In this document: in pieces, positions 1 through 6,316 of the stretch
Layout of the letters: the number at the start of each line of letters is the position of its first letter
Numbering within the stretch: position 1 is the stretch's first letter
NCBI GenBank assembly: GCA_946410395.1
Contig: CAMKAE010000134.1
Coordinates: 1-6,316 of the forward strand
From: an uncultured Clostridia bacterium
GTDB taxonomy: Bacteria > Bacillota > Clostridia > Christensenellales > Aristaeellaceae
Length of the DNA stretch: 6,316 bases
Reading direction: 5' to 3'
Position numbers and translations under genes: made by a program
Notes under the pieces: model-generated
Database searches by the model: none
Told to the model about the DNA's origin: nothing
Seen by the model: only the letters and a program-made list of their open reading frames with translations

Positions 1-392
1 AAGATCCGGGTGTCCCGGAGCATGTCCATGGGCAGTTCGTCCTCCGCCAGCATCATGTCCGCGCCGGGATTGCGGTAGAACGAGAAATCCCGGTCGCCGT
101 TCGCAGCGGTGTGGACGAAGGCCAGGGTGGTGCGGACCCCGCTGTCGGTGCGCAGGGCGTCTATGCAGATTCCGGCCTCCTCCGCCACGCCCCGCAGCAT
201 GCGGCCGAACATGTCGTCGCCCACCTTGCCCACAAAGGCGGTGCGGCGGCCCAGTTTCCGCAGCATCGCCAGCACGTTGCAGGGAGCGCCGCCGGGGTTG
301 GCCTCAAAGAGGCTGTTTCCCTGGGCGCTCAAGCCATTCTCCGTAAAGTCGATCAGGAGCTCGCCCAGGGCGACCACATCGAATGTTTTCAT
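1..392 (-). CDS. Fructokinase, PfkB family (partial, C-terminus outside window)
   Basis: Likely phosphorylates fructose with ATP to fructose 6-phosphate in the cytoplasm, feeding glycolysis. About 130 N-terminal residues are visible; the frame stays open to the window edge. It begins MKTFDVVALGELLIDFT, the typical first strand of PfkB sugar kinases. The glycine-rich PfkB signature region follows as NPGGAPCNV (residues 32-40), then LRKLGRRTAFVGKVGDD (44-60), and the RNPGAD segment (107-112) that fructokinases carry near the sugar site. The C-terminal ATP/anion-hole motif (GAGD type) would lie outside the window. The ATG lies 11 bases after the GH32 stop codon, and its ribosome binding site overlaps that stop. 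Family membership is firm. Fructose as substrate rests on the GGAPCNV/RNPGAD pattern and on the upstream beta-fructosidase gene; a related PfkB sugar kinase is the alternative. The usual small residue after N-x in the PfkB signature is Leu here, a minor deviation. Confidence 0.9.
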   Translation of the reverse strand, partial: MKTFDVVALGELLIDFTENGLSAQGNSLFEANPGGAPCNVLAMLRKLGRRTAFVGKVGDDMFGRMLRGVAEEAGICIDALRTDSGVRTTLAFVHTAANGDRDFSFYRNPGADMMLAEDELPMDMLRDTRI

Positions 393-399
393 GGCGTTT

Positions 400-405
400 C
401 ACCTC
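400..405 (-). promoter_or_regulatory. Ribosome binding site of fructokinase, overlapping the GH32 stop codon
   Basis: GAGGTG reads on the minus strand 7 bases before the fructokinase ATG at 392. Its first two bases are the last two of the TGA stop (406-404) of the GH32 gene. This arrangement suggests translational coupling, so that sucrose/fructan hydrolase and fructokinase are made together. Coupling is inferred, not shown. Confidence 0.7.
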
Positions 406-1891
406 AGTTCACGATCAGATCATACTTTTCGACGTCCATCACCACACAGCCGTCCGCTTCAAAGCTGATGGCGTCCGCGCTCTGATCGGTGTAGATCATG
501 GCGGTGGCGGCTTGCTCCCCGTTGTTGACAAACAGTTCCAGGGAATGGCGGTCGAGGATCAGCCGCAGCTTGATTTCACCACGATTGGGCCGGACCATGA
601 AATCGCGGACGCTGACAATGTCATGCGGGAAGCCGCTGTGGGTCCGGTCAATCCGGATCGTATTGTTTTCCGGCTTGTAGCGGATGCTGACATAGTGCTC
701 GCCGTCGGAGGCCACGTTGATCCTGAAGCTGTGGTACAGCATGGTTTCCATCGCCGGGCGCACGTTGACCGTCATGTCCAGCACGCGGCCCTTCACGTTG
801 CCCAGGGCGGTGTTCCCGCTGAACTGCACATTGCGATACAGGATCTGATATCCCCTGTACTTCTCCAGCTCCCGGACCGGGTTCTGAATCAGGCGACCGT
901 CGCGGATGGAGAGCTCCCGGGGCAGGGTCATCTCACCGAAGTAGCGGATGCCCCTGGGCTGGCAGTTGACGGTCTCCCAGTTCTGCATCCAGGCAATCAT
1001 GACGCGCCGCCCGTCCGGGGTCTCCAACGTCTGCGGGGCGTAGAAGTCCAGGCCGTAATCCACCGCCTGAACACTCTCCCGGACCTGATGGCAGGTCTTG
1101 GGGTCAAAGGTGCCGATGATGCATGCCGTGCCGTTGCCCGCATGGAATTCGAGACCGACGGGGCTCATCTCCTGAGGGCTCACCAGCAGAATGTCCTTCC
1201 CGTCCAGGCGGAAGAAATCGGGGCATTCCCACATGCGCCCGTACTGGTTGTGACAGGAGGCCAGCAAACCGTCGTACCGCCAGCTGAGGCCGTCCTCGCT
1301 CTCATACATCAGCACGGAACCGCTGCCGTCTGCCGGCCGGTTGCCCACCACCATCCGAAGGCGGTCCTCGTCCCACCAGACCTTGGGATCCCGGAAATCC
1401 TGCATGCTTCCGCCCTGGGGCAGCGCATCACTGCCGATCACCGGATTGCACGCCGCTTTCTCATAATCGACGCCGTCTCCGATAGCCACGCACTGGGTCT
1501 GGCGGTCCTGGATCTTGCCGTTTTTCTGCCGGGTTTGACGCACACCGGTATAGACCAGCATCTGCCGGCCATCCGGCAACTCGACGGCGCTGCCGGAAAA
1601 GCAGCCGTTCTGATCATAGGGCATATCCGGTGCCAGCGCCACGGGCAGGCGTTCCCAGCGGATAAAATCCCGGGTTTTCACATGACCCCAGTGCATCAGG
1701 TCCCATTTGGTGTCGTAGGGATTATACTGATAGAAAAGATGGTATTCTCCCTTGTATACGGAAAAGCCGTTTGGATCATTCATCCATCCGATGGACGGCG
1801 TCATGTGGAAAGCAGGACGCTCCTCCGGCGTGATGTAGGGCGCGTAGCGGCTCTCAAAGTCCCGGGCTTTCAGCAGCAGCTTGCTGGTCAT
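404..1891 (-). CDS. Cytoplasmic GH32 beta-fructofuranosidase (sucrase/invertase type)
   Basis: Hydrolyses terminal beta-fructofuranosyl residues of sucrose or short fructo-oligosaccharides, releasing fructose. The 495-residue length is usual for the SacA/ScrB-like group. All GH32 signatures are present: WMNDPNG at residues 36-42 (nucleophile Asp39), FSGS at 98-101, FRDP at 166-169 (transition-state Asp168) and ECP at 222-224 (acid/base Glu222). The five-bladed propeller spans roughly residues 25-330 and a beta-sandwich follows to the end. There is no signal peptide or membrane segment, so it acts in the cytosol, matching the fructokinase just downstream. I start it at ATG 1891 because GGAGGAA lies 6 bases ahead; a GTG at 1906 would add five residues but would place the Shine-Dalgarno sequence inside the gene. 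Whether it takes sucrose, sucrose 6-phosphate or oligofructose cannot be read; no PTS gene is visible, so I do not assign scrB. Confidence 0.95.
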   Translation of the reverse strand: MTSKLLLKARDFESRYAPYITPEERPAFHMTPSIGWMNDPNGFSVYKGEYHLFYQYNPYDTKWDLMHWGHVKTRDFIRWERLPVALAPDMPYDQNGCFSGSAVELPDGRQMLVYTGVRQTRQKNGKIQDRQTQCVAIGDGVDYEKAACNPVIGSDALPQGGSMQDFRDPKVWWDEDRLRMVVGNRPADGSGSVLMYESEDGLSWRYDGLLASCHNQYGRMWECPDFFRLDGKDILLVSPQEMSPVGLEFHAGNGTACIIGTFDPKTCHQVRESVQAVDYGLDFYAPQTLETPDGRRVMIAWMQNWETVNCQPRGIRYFGEMTLPRELSIRDGRLIQNPVRELEKYRGYQILYRNVQFSGNTALGNVKGRVLDMTVNVRPAMETMLYHSFRINVASDGEHYVSIRYKPENNTIRIDRTHSGFPHDIVSVRDFMVRPNRGEIKLRLILDRHSLELFVNNGEQAATAMIYTDQSADAISFEADGCVVMDVEKYDLIVN

Positions 1892-1897
1892 GACAGG

Positions 1898-1904
1898 TTC
1901 CTCC
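1898..1904 (-). promoter_or_regulatory. Ribosome binding site deciding the GH32 start
   Basis: GGAGGAA on the minus strand, 6 bases before ATG 1891. It lies in the 16-base gap after the TGA (1910-1908) of the upstream DUF624 gene. It favours the ATG over the in-frame GTG at 1906. Confidence 0.8.
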
Positions 1905-1907
1905 ACA

Positions 1908-2558
1908 TCATTTTTTCTCGGGCAGACCGCCGGTTTCCTTTGCCAGGTCTTCCGGCCGCATATGCAGCCGGAAAACCCTTTCGATCAGGAAGGTGCTGAC
2001 CCAGCACAATCCAGCCGGGGCAAAAAGCACCAGGACCGGCGCCATCAGGCACAGGGCCAGGCCGGCCGTGATCAGCAGCATCATTCCCAGCGTATAGAGC
2101 GGGTGCAGGCGCAGGAACAGAAGCGCGAAGTAAAGCACATCCCGCACCCTGCCGGTGAAGCGCGCGGTGTACGCTGCCACATAGGCCAGCCAGGTCAGTG
2201 CCACGAGCCAGAACAGCAGCGCCACCCAGTACAGACCGCCCATGCCGTCGCCTCTGATCCACATTCCCCGAAAGACCAGGGTATCCAGGGTCAGCACCGC
2301 CATGACCAGCAGCTCCACGATCCACGCAATGGTGGCCACCTTGAAGTTGTCCCGGAAGGACTGCCAGAAGTGCTTCCAGATCCCGGGTTTGTTCTGCCGC
2401 ATGCAGCGATTGACTGTGGTGTACAGGGCCACGTTTGCGGCACCCATGGTGAACACCGGAAGGGAAAAGACGATCCACAGCGCGCTTGCGCAGATCACAT
2501 CGCCAATGGTTGACAGGTTCTCCACCAAGGGACTGCCCAGCCCGAAGATGCGCTTCAT
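1908..2558 (-). CDS. DUF624 (YesL-like) multi-pass membrane protein
   Basis: Integral membrane protein of 216 residues resembling the YesL/DUF624 family, whose molecular role is not established. Family members are often encoded beside sugar ABC transporter and glycoside hydrolase genes of Gram-positive bacteria. The start fits the family: a short MKRIFGLGSPLVENLSTIGD head, then hydrophobic stretches at about residues 20-47, 73-96, 107-131 and 154-193 (the last long enough for two spans). The GAANVALYTTVNRCMR region after the first span and the KHFWQSFRDNFK loop (62-73) are typical of the family. The C-terminus is short, charged and probably cytosolic. It lies 22 bases after the GH32-like surface enzyme and 16 bases before the cytosolic GH32 gene, so co-transcription is likely. 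An accessory role in uptake or assembly of the oligosaccharide transporter is inference. AAAGGA sits 10 bases before the ATG. Confidence 0.85.
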   Translation of the reverse strand: MKRIFGLGSPLVENLSTIGDVICASALWIVFSLPVFTMGAANVALYTTVNRCMRQNKPGIWKHFWQSFRDNFKVATIAWIVELLVMAVLTLDTLVFRGMWIRGDGMGGLYWVALLFWLVALTWLAYVAAYTARFTGRVRDVLYFALLFLRLHPLYTLGMMLLITAGLALCLMAPVLVLFAPAGLCWVSTFLIERVFRLHMRPEDLAKETGGLPEKK

Positions 2559-2568
2559 TCCCAGCCCG

Positions 2569-2574
2569 TCCTTT
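2569..2574 (-). promoter_or_regulatory. Ribosome binding site of the DUF624 gene
   Basis: AAAGGA on the minus strand, 10 bases before ATG 2558, in the 22-base gap after the TAA stop (2583-2581) of the upstream enzyme gene. Spacing is slightly long and the match weaker than at the other genes, which may lower the yield of this membrane protein. Confidence 0.55.
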
Positions 2575-2580
2575 CAATGG

Positions 2581-4329
2581 TTAAGGCCTTGTGTACTCCC
2601 GCAGCTGTGTGAACTGCACAGTGCCGTTCTCCGCGAACAGCCGAATGGTTTTCCCGCTGGCACCATAGACGCGCACGGTCAGCGCGGCCAGTCCGTCAAT
2701 GTAGAAGGTGCCGACAGAGCCCTCCTGAATGTAGGTGAAGGAATAGGTCTCGCCTTCCTTCAGGCTCACGCCGGTCTGCGCGATGAGGGTGCTGCCGTCG
2801 TTGAAGCGCAGACTCAGCGTTTCTTCCGCCGGCGAGATGCTGATCAGCTTCTTCTTGTTTTCCTGACCCATAAAGTCAAAGCTCAGGCCGAAGCTGCCCT
2901 TCCCGGTGAAGGAGAAGGCGCCGGTGAGTTTGAAGGACTCATAGCAGGTGAAGGTGTCCGCATAAACGCGCTCGGCTCCGGCGGAGAGGAAGGCACGGCT
3001 CGCTCCGGTTGCCAGCGGGCGACGCAGGCTGAAGCTGTCGGCGATGGTGTCCACGGGCGCTAGGGCCAGGGAGCCGTCGTCCCGCTGCACGAGCTTCTGG
3101 ATGATCAGGTTGCCGCCCCAGGCCGACACGTCCTCCGTGGAGGAGGGCGACTCTGACCGCCGGGCCCAGCCGACCATGTACACGTTCTCCCCATCCTCTA
3201 CATGTTTGGCGGCATAGAAGAGCTTGCCATCCAGGCGGGTGGGCGCGCCGTAGGGGCCGTAGGGCTGGTCGGAAGCGGCGTACCACAGGGTGTCATCCTG
3301 GGCGGAATAGGTGATGTACCAGGTGTCGCCCATGCGGAAGGTGTCGCTGCACTCCAGGTTCCAGAAGTTCCCCACCGGGTTGGTGAAGATGATGCCGTCG
3401 TAGGCAATGCCGTTCAGGGAGGGAGTGACCGTGTACTTCAGGATCCGGGCCACATTCGACTGGGAAGCGGTGACGGTGAGAATGATGTTTCCGTCACTGT
3501 CAAGATATGCCTGCGGGTCCCGGAAGTCCTGCTTCTGTCCGAGGGAATCCGGCGGGCTGATATGCCAGTCCGTGCGCTTCTCAAAGTGCAGCGGGCTGTC
3601 GCCCACGGCCACCAGGATGCGCTCCGCTTCGGCCTGGGTGGCCGAATTGTTGTGTCCTGTATAGAAGAAGTAGTACTGATCTCCGATCTTGACCACAGAG
3701 CCGGTGCCGACCCACGCATCCTGCCCGCCGCTGCGGGAGGCCTCGATGATCGGATCGTCATACTCCTTGTAGGTCAGGAAGTCCGTGGTGGTGGCCAGGT
3801 AGATGGAATGGTTGTAGGAGTCTCCGTCTTCCTTCAGATAGTAGATGTAGTAGACACCGTCCTCATAATAGGGCATGGTGTCGCCCACATAGGGCTGCCG
3901 GAGACCGTCCACGGCAGGGCGGAAGAAAACCTGGTAGTCGTAAGCCTCCTCCTGGCTGCCGGGTGTTTTCAGCGCGGTGAAGTTTTTGTCATGGTCAGAA
4001 TCGCGCGGGGTGTCGCCGGTGTCAGGGTCCCATGCGGCATAAAGCGTCAGGTCCTCGGACAATCCTTCTTCCGGTGCTGTCCACAGCTCCGTCAGGCCTT
4101 CGTCTGTGAACCAGCCATCCAGAACATAGCCTTCCCGGGCGTCCGGGGCCGGCAGCGTGACGTTCTCGCCCGCGTGCACTTTGACCGTCCGCGGGGTGTC
4201 ATGGCCCGGAATGTTGTCGATCAGTGTGATGACATACTCCTTTCCCGATCCCATTGCAATCAGAAGAACGGCTGCCGCCGCTGCGACTGCAAGGATCAGC
4301 GCGATGATCAGAATGCGTTTTTTAGTCAT
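2581..4329 (-). CDS. Membrane-anchored extracellular GH32-like fructan hydrolase with InlB-type repeat
   Basis: Probably an extracellular beta-fructosidase acting on a fructan or large fructoside. Of 582 residues, 5-26 form one hydrophobic anchor after MTKKR; there is no lipobox Cys and no clear signal peptidase site. Residues about 32-101 match an InlB B-repeat/Flg_new module, with GYVLDGWFTD (67-76) and LTLYAAW (94-100). The GH32-like propeller spans about 135-440. WMNDPNG is replaced by YVGDTMPYYEDG (147-158, candidate nucleophile Asp150), followed by VGTGS (207-211), FRDP (269-272, Asp271) and LECSD (325-329, candidate acid/base Glu326). These spacings nearly equal those of the neighbouring canonical GH32 enzyme (121 vs 129, then 55 vs 54 residues). 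Residues about 455-582 form a C-terminal GH32C/CBM66-like beta-sandwich with FYIDGLAALTVRVYG (542-556). The gene follows the multi-CBM gene after a stem-loop and has a strong ribosome binding site. The exact substrate is unknown; GH43 is unlikely given the RDP/EC pair. Confidence 0.85.
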   Translation of the reverse strand: MTKKRILIIALILAVAAAAAVLLIAMGSGKEYVITLIDNIPGHDTPRTVKVHAGENVTLPAPDAREGYVLDGWFTDEGLTELWTAPEEGLSEDLTLYAAWDPDTGDTPRDSDHDKNFTALKTPGSQEEAYDYQVFFRPAVDGLRQPYVGDTMPYYEDGVYYIYYLKEDGDSYNHSIYLATTTDFLTYKEYDDPIIEASRSGGQDAWVGTGSVVKIGDQYYFFYTGHNNSATQAEAERILVAVGDSPLHFEKRTDWHISPPDSLGQKQDFRDPQAYLDSDGNIILTVTASQSNVARILKYTVTPSLNGIAYDGIIFTNPVGNFWNLECSDTFRMGDTWYITYSAQDDTLWYAASDQPYGPYGAPTRLDGKLFYAAKHVEDGENVYMVGWARRSESPSSTEDVSAWGGNLIIQKLVQRDDGSLALAPVDTIADSFSLRRPLATGASRAFLSAGAERVYADTFTCYESFKLTGAFSFTGKGSFGLSFDFMGQENKKKLISISPAEETLSLRFNDGSTLIAQTGVSLKEGETYSFTYIQEGSVGTFYIDGLAALTVRVYGASGKTIRLFAENGTVQFTQLREYTRP

Positions 4330-4336
4330 GTTGCCG

Positions 4337-4345
4337 TCTCCTTTT
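4337..4345 (-). promoter_or_regulatory. Ribosome binding site of the GH32-like surface enzyme
   Basis: AAAAGGAGA on the minus strand with 7 bases to ATG 4329, a strong Shine-Dalgarno match. It fixes the start at the MTKKR N-terminus with its membrane anchor. Confidence 0.8.
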
Positions 4346-4362
4346 GCCGTCAGGCTGTCAAA

Positions 4363-4398
4363 GCCGCGGAGGGGAGGAACAATCCGCCCCTCCGCGGC
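4363..4398 (-). terminator. GC-rich intergenic stem-loop (partial terminator or mRNA-stabilising hairpin)
   Basis: A perfect 12-base inverted repeat (GCCGCGGAGGGG with CCCCTCCGCGGC) flanks 12 bases that extend the stem by GGA/TCC after one mismatch, leaving a TTGT tetraloop on the minus strand. It begins 7 bases after the stop of the multi-CBM gene. Only TTTGAC follows, so the U-tract is weak. Such a hairpin can protect the upstream message end or let only part of transcription continue, giving more binding protein than enzyme. Full termination is possible but less likely, since no clear promoter is visible in the remaining bases before the next gene. Confidence 0.65.
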
Positions 4399-4405
4399 CC
4401 GGTCG

Positions 4406-6301
4406 TCAGTTTACCTTCCTCTGCAGGATTTTGAGGCTGCTGATTTCGATGGTCACTTCGCCGGCGTCCACAGTCTGCTGGGAGCCGAACTGGAACAGCA
4501 TCTCGAAAGGCATGTCGAGGATCAGGGTCTCGGTGGTGTCAAAGGTGAAGGTCTGCTCTTCCGTCGTGAAGTCAATGCGCTCAGACAGGCGGGGCTCCCA
4601 CTTGCCCACCGCGTTGAGGAAGAAGCCGCAGGAGACAGGCTTGGTCGCCTTGCCGGTGACTTCCACGGTGAAGTAGCTGTCGGCCGGGAGGATCAGCTCC
4701 GCCTTGCCATGGCCGAAGAACAGCTTGTTGAAGTAGTCCACAGGCGCGCCTTGGTCGATGCGGTAATACAGCTTGCCGTTCTCGGTCCAGACCGTGCCCA
4801 CACCCAGATCGTTGTCCTCGTCGGTGCCGTTGAAGACTGTCCAGAGGTATTCCGGCTTGGCATCCGCGGCAATGGTCTGGCCGAAGGCGTCGATGGTCTT
4901 CGCAACAGCCTTGTCGCCCTGCATTTCGCCAAACACCAGGTCCTTCACGGTCAGCGTGTTGGCGCTCACGCCCTCGTTGGGATTGCCGATCTGCATCCGG
5001 ATGACCGGATCGCTCACGCCGTTTTCAGCCGTGAAGACGTTGGCGATCACCGTCTCCTCGCCGGCCGGGATGCTGAGGCCGTTGAAGTTTGCGCGGGCCT
5101 TGTCCGCCAGCTCGGCACTCTCCACCAGGCACTCGCCGCCCTGGGCGTTTTCCGCCACGACAGTGAAACGATAGAAATACTTCTTGCCCGCTTCCAGCTG
5201 CACGCCCTGAAGCGGCAGGTCGGCCTTGATGCTCCACACGCCGCCTTCGGTGGGATAAGCGGTGACGGCATAAACGCCGGTTCCGTCCACCACCGCAGCG
5301 GTCGCCTGCGCGCCGTCGCCGGCGGAAATCATCACAGCGCCCGCGTCTGCGAAGTCAGCGGTATAGAGCGCCACTTCATGCTCTTCGCCGGTGATCTCAT
5401 AGATCTCGACCTTGTCAATGGTCACGGTGAAGTCTTCGGGGGTGGTGTCTGCGGGGTTCTCGCCGTTCGGGGTAATCTTGCCCAGGTGCAGACGCACATC
5501 GGCTGTCGCGTCCTCGGGCGCGGAGAAGGTCACTTCGATCGGAGCGATGGAGGCGGTGATCCGCTGGTTCCACGCGTCGCCGAACAGCTTCCAGTCATCC
5601 GTGCCCGCGTCCTCGATGAGGAGGTGCGCATAGGTGTCCTTGGTGGACTTGGCCCAGATCTTCACGCGGTAATCCGCGCCGCCTTTCAGGGCCATGCCGG
5701 GCTTGCAGAACAGAACCTGGCCGTCATTGTCGCCGGGATTGGCGACCTCGATCACCCAGGCGCCCTGCTTCATCTCTGCCGTGCCAACAGCGGGTTCGCT
5801 GATGCTGGCAACCCAGCCGCGGCTGTCGGGTGTATAGGGAACGCTAAAATCAAAGTCCTTGTAGATTTCCGCTTCGCCGGTCTTCTTGGTGACGGTCAGG
5901 GTGGCATAGGCGGGCTCGGAAGTGAGGCCGCCCTTGTCAGTCACGGTGAAAGTCAGTTCGTAGTCGCCGGGGTTCTCCACCACGGCTTTGCCGCCCGTCA
6001 CGGTGATGGCCGGCATAGCCTCGATGACGATGGCGGAGGTGAGGTCGCCGTCCTGGGCGTCCTCAGCCTTCACGCCCGCCAGCAGATCGATCTCGGTGCC
6101 CGCGGGGCCGGACATGTCCATGACACCGGTGATTTCCGGTGCAGTGTTGTCGCCGCCGGTCTGGGCGGTGTTCGCGTTCACGTCCGGCGCGTTGTTCCCG
6201 TCGGTCTTCGGCTTGTTGCCCAGCAGGACAATCAGTAAAACAGCGATCGCAATAACCGCAACGGCCGCGATGGCCAGATATTTCTTGTTGAGCTGCTTCA
6301 T
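4406..6301 (-). CDS. Membrane-anchored multi-CBM surface protein (putative fructan-binding)
   Basis: A 631-residue cell-surface protein with no catalytic domain that I can recognise. Residues 1-7 (MKQLNKK) and a hydrophobic stretch at 8-28 form an N-terminal anchor with no lipobox Cys; an Asn/Gly/Thr-rich linker runs from 29 to 53. Residues 54-138 form a DUF5011-like Ig domain (AEDAQDGDLTSAIVIE, then NPGDYELTFTVTDKGGLTS at 110-128). Three beta-sandwich modules of CBM4_9-like character follow: about 145-303 (LKGGADYRVKIWAKST, 205-220; FTVTIDKVEIYEI, 291-303), about 309-460 (LEAGKKYFYRFTVVAE, 369-384) and about 468-631 (ending VTIEISSLKIL). The pattern of a wet, W/Y-containing face plus 'G-x-x-Y' strand is typical of such modules. 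It is first in the visible cluster, next to an anchored GH32-like enzyme, so capture of fructan at the surface is the inferred role. The ligand is not shown by sequence; adhesin or scaffold functions remain possible. Confidence 0.75.
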   Translation of the reverse strand: MKQLNKKYLAIAAVAVIAIAVLLIVLLGNKPKTDGNNAPDVNANTAQTGGDNTAPEITGVMDMSGPAGTEIDLLAGVKAEDAQDGDLTSAIVIEAMPAITVTGGKAVVENPGDYELTFTVTDKGGLTSEPAYATLTVTKKTGEAEIYKDFDFSVPYTPDSRGWVASISEPAVGTAEMKQGAWVIEVANPGDNDGQVLFCKPGMALKGGADYRVKIWAKSTKDTYAHLLIEDAGTDDWKLFGDAWNQRITASIAPIEVTFSAPEDATADVRLHLGKITPNGENPADTTPEDFTVTIDKVEIYEITGEEHEVALYTADFADAGAVMISAGDGAQATAAVVDGTGVYAVTAYPTEGGVWSIKADLPLQGVQLEAGKKYFYRFTVVAENAQGGECLVESAELADKARANFNGLSIPAGEETVIANVFTAENGVSDPVIRMQIGNPNEGVSANTLTVKDLVFGEMQGDKAVAKTIDAFGQTIAADAKPEYLWTVFNGTDEDNDLGVGTVWTENGKLYYRIDQGAPVDYFNKLFFGHGKAELILPADSYFTVEVTGKATKPVSCGFFLNAVGKWEPRLSERIDFTTEEQTFTFDTTETLILDMPFEMLFQFGSQQTVDAGEVTIEISSLKILQRKVN

Positions 6302-6309
6302 CTTGCTCT

Positions 6310-6316
6310 CTCCTTA
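6310..6316 (-). promoter_or_regulatory. Ribosome binding site of the multi-CBM gene
   Basis: TAAGGAG on the minus strand, 8 bases before ATG 6301, at the window edge. It supports the chosen start. Any promoter or upstream transporter genes are outside the window; the leading TAA could also be a stop codon of an upstream gene, which cannot be checked here. Confidence 0.75.

Noticed and set aside
404..1891. Naming the cytosolic enzyme sucrose-6-phosphate hydrolase (scrB)
   Set aside because: No PTS transporter gene is visible, and GH32 motifs alone do not separate sucrose, sucrose 6-phosphate and oligofructose hydrolases.
383..1999. A long open frame on the plus strand opposite the cytosolic GH32 gene
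   Set aside because: It spans the end of one real gene, all of a second and the start of a third on the other strand, with His/Val/Ala-rich sequence lacking domain features; a shadow frame.
1888..2577. A second minus-strand frame overlapping the DUF624 gene
   Set aside because: It is Gly/Arg/His-rich without membrane pattern, while the alternative frame has clear membrane spans and family signatures.
2581..4329. Assignment of the surface enzyme to GH43
   Set aside because: GH43 shares the five-bladed fold, but the FRDP and LECSD motifs at GH32 spacing and the C-terminal beta-sandwich favour GH32.
4157..6238. A long open frame on the plus strand opposite the multi-CBM gene
   Set aside because: It is antisense to a gene with clear domains, a signal anchor and a ribosome binding site; its translation shows no recognisable domain and reflects GC-rich codon positions of the real gene.

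Overview
The window reads as part of one minus-strand operon for fructan (levan/inulin-type) or sucrose use, from a fairly GC-rich Gram-positive bacterium. A member of the Clostridia, such as a gut or rumen commensal, is my best guess. Support for this comes from strong AGGAGG-like ribosome binding sites, short Lys-rich N-termini followed by one hydrophobic anchor, a DUF624/YesL-type membrane protein and the style of the surface modules. The exact lineage cannot be read from the sequence. All genes run right to left and almost all the sequence is coding.

Layout in transcription order (high to low coordinates): (1) 6301-4406, a membrane-anchored, non-catalytic surface protein with a DUF5011-like Ig domain and three carbohydrate-binding-type beta-sandwich modules. 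(2) A strong GC-rich stem-loop at 4363-4398. (3) 4329-2581, a membrane-anchored extracellular GH32-like enzyme with an InlB/Flg_new-type repeat before the catalytic domain. (4) 2558-1908, a DUF624 (YesL-like) multi-pass membrane protein. (5) 1891-404, a cytoplasmic canonical GH32 beta-fructofuranosidase. (6) 392 to beyond base 1, the N-terminal part of a PfkB-family fructokinase. Gaps after gene 3 are only 11-22 bases and each gene has its own ribosome binding site.

Inferred pathway: the modular surface protein holds fructan at the cell surface, and the anchored GH32-like enzyme trims it outside. A transporter not in this window, perhaps upstream and perhaps linked to the DUF624 protein, imports the products. 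The cytoplasmic GH32 enzyme releases fructose, and fructokinase makes fructose 6-phosphate. The most unusual parts are the GH32-like surface enzyme, which lacks the classic WMNDPNG motif but keeps catalytic residues at matching spacing, and the multi-CBM surface partner encoded upstream of it.

No tRNA, rRNA, CRISPR array, mobile element or integration site was seen. No non-coding stretch exceeds 300 bases; the longest is the 76-base gap holding the stem-loop.
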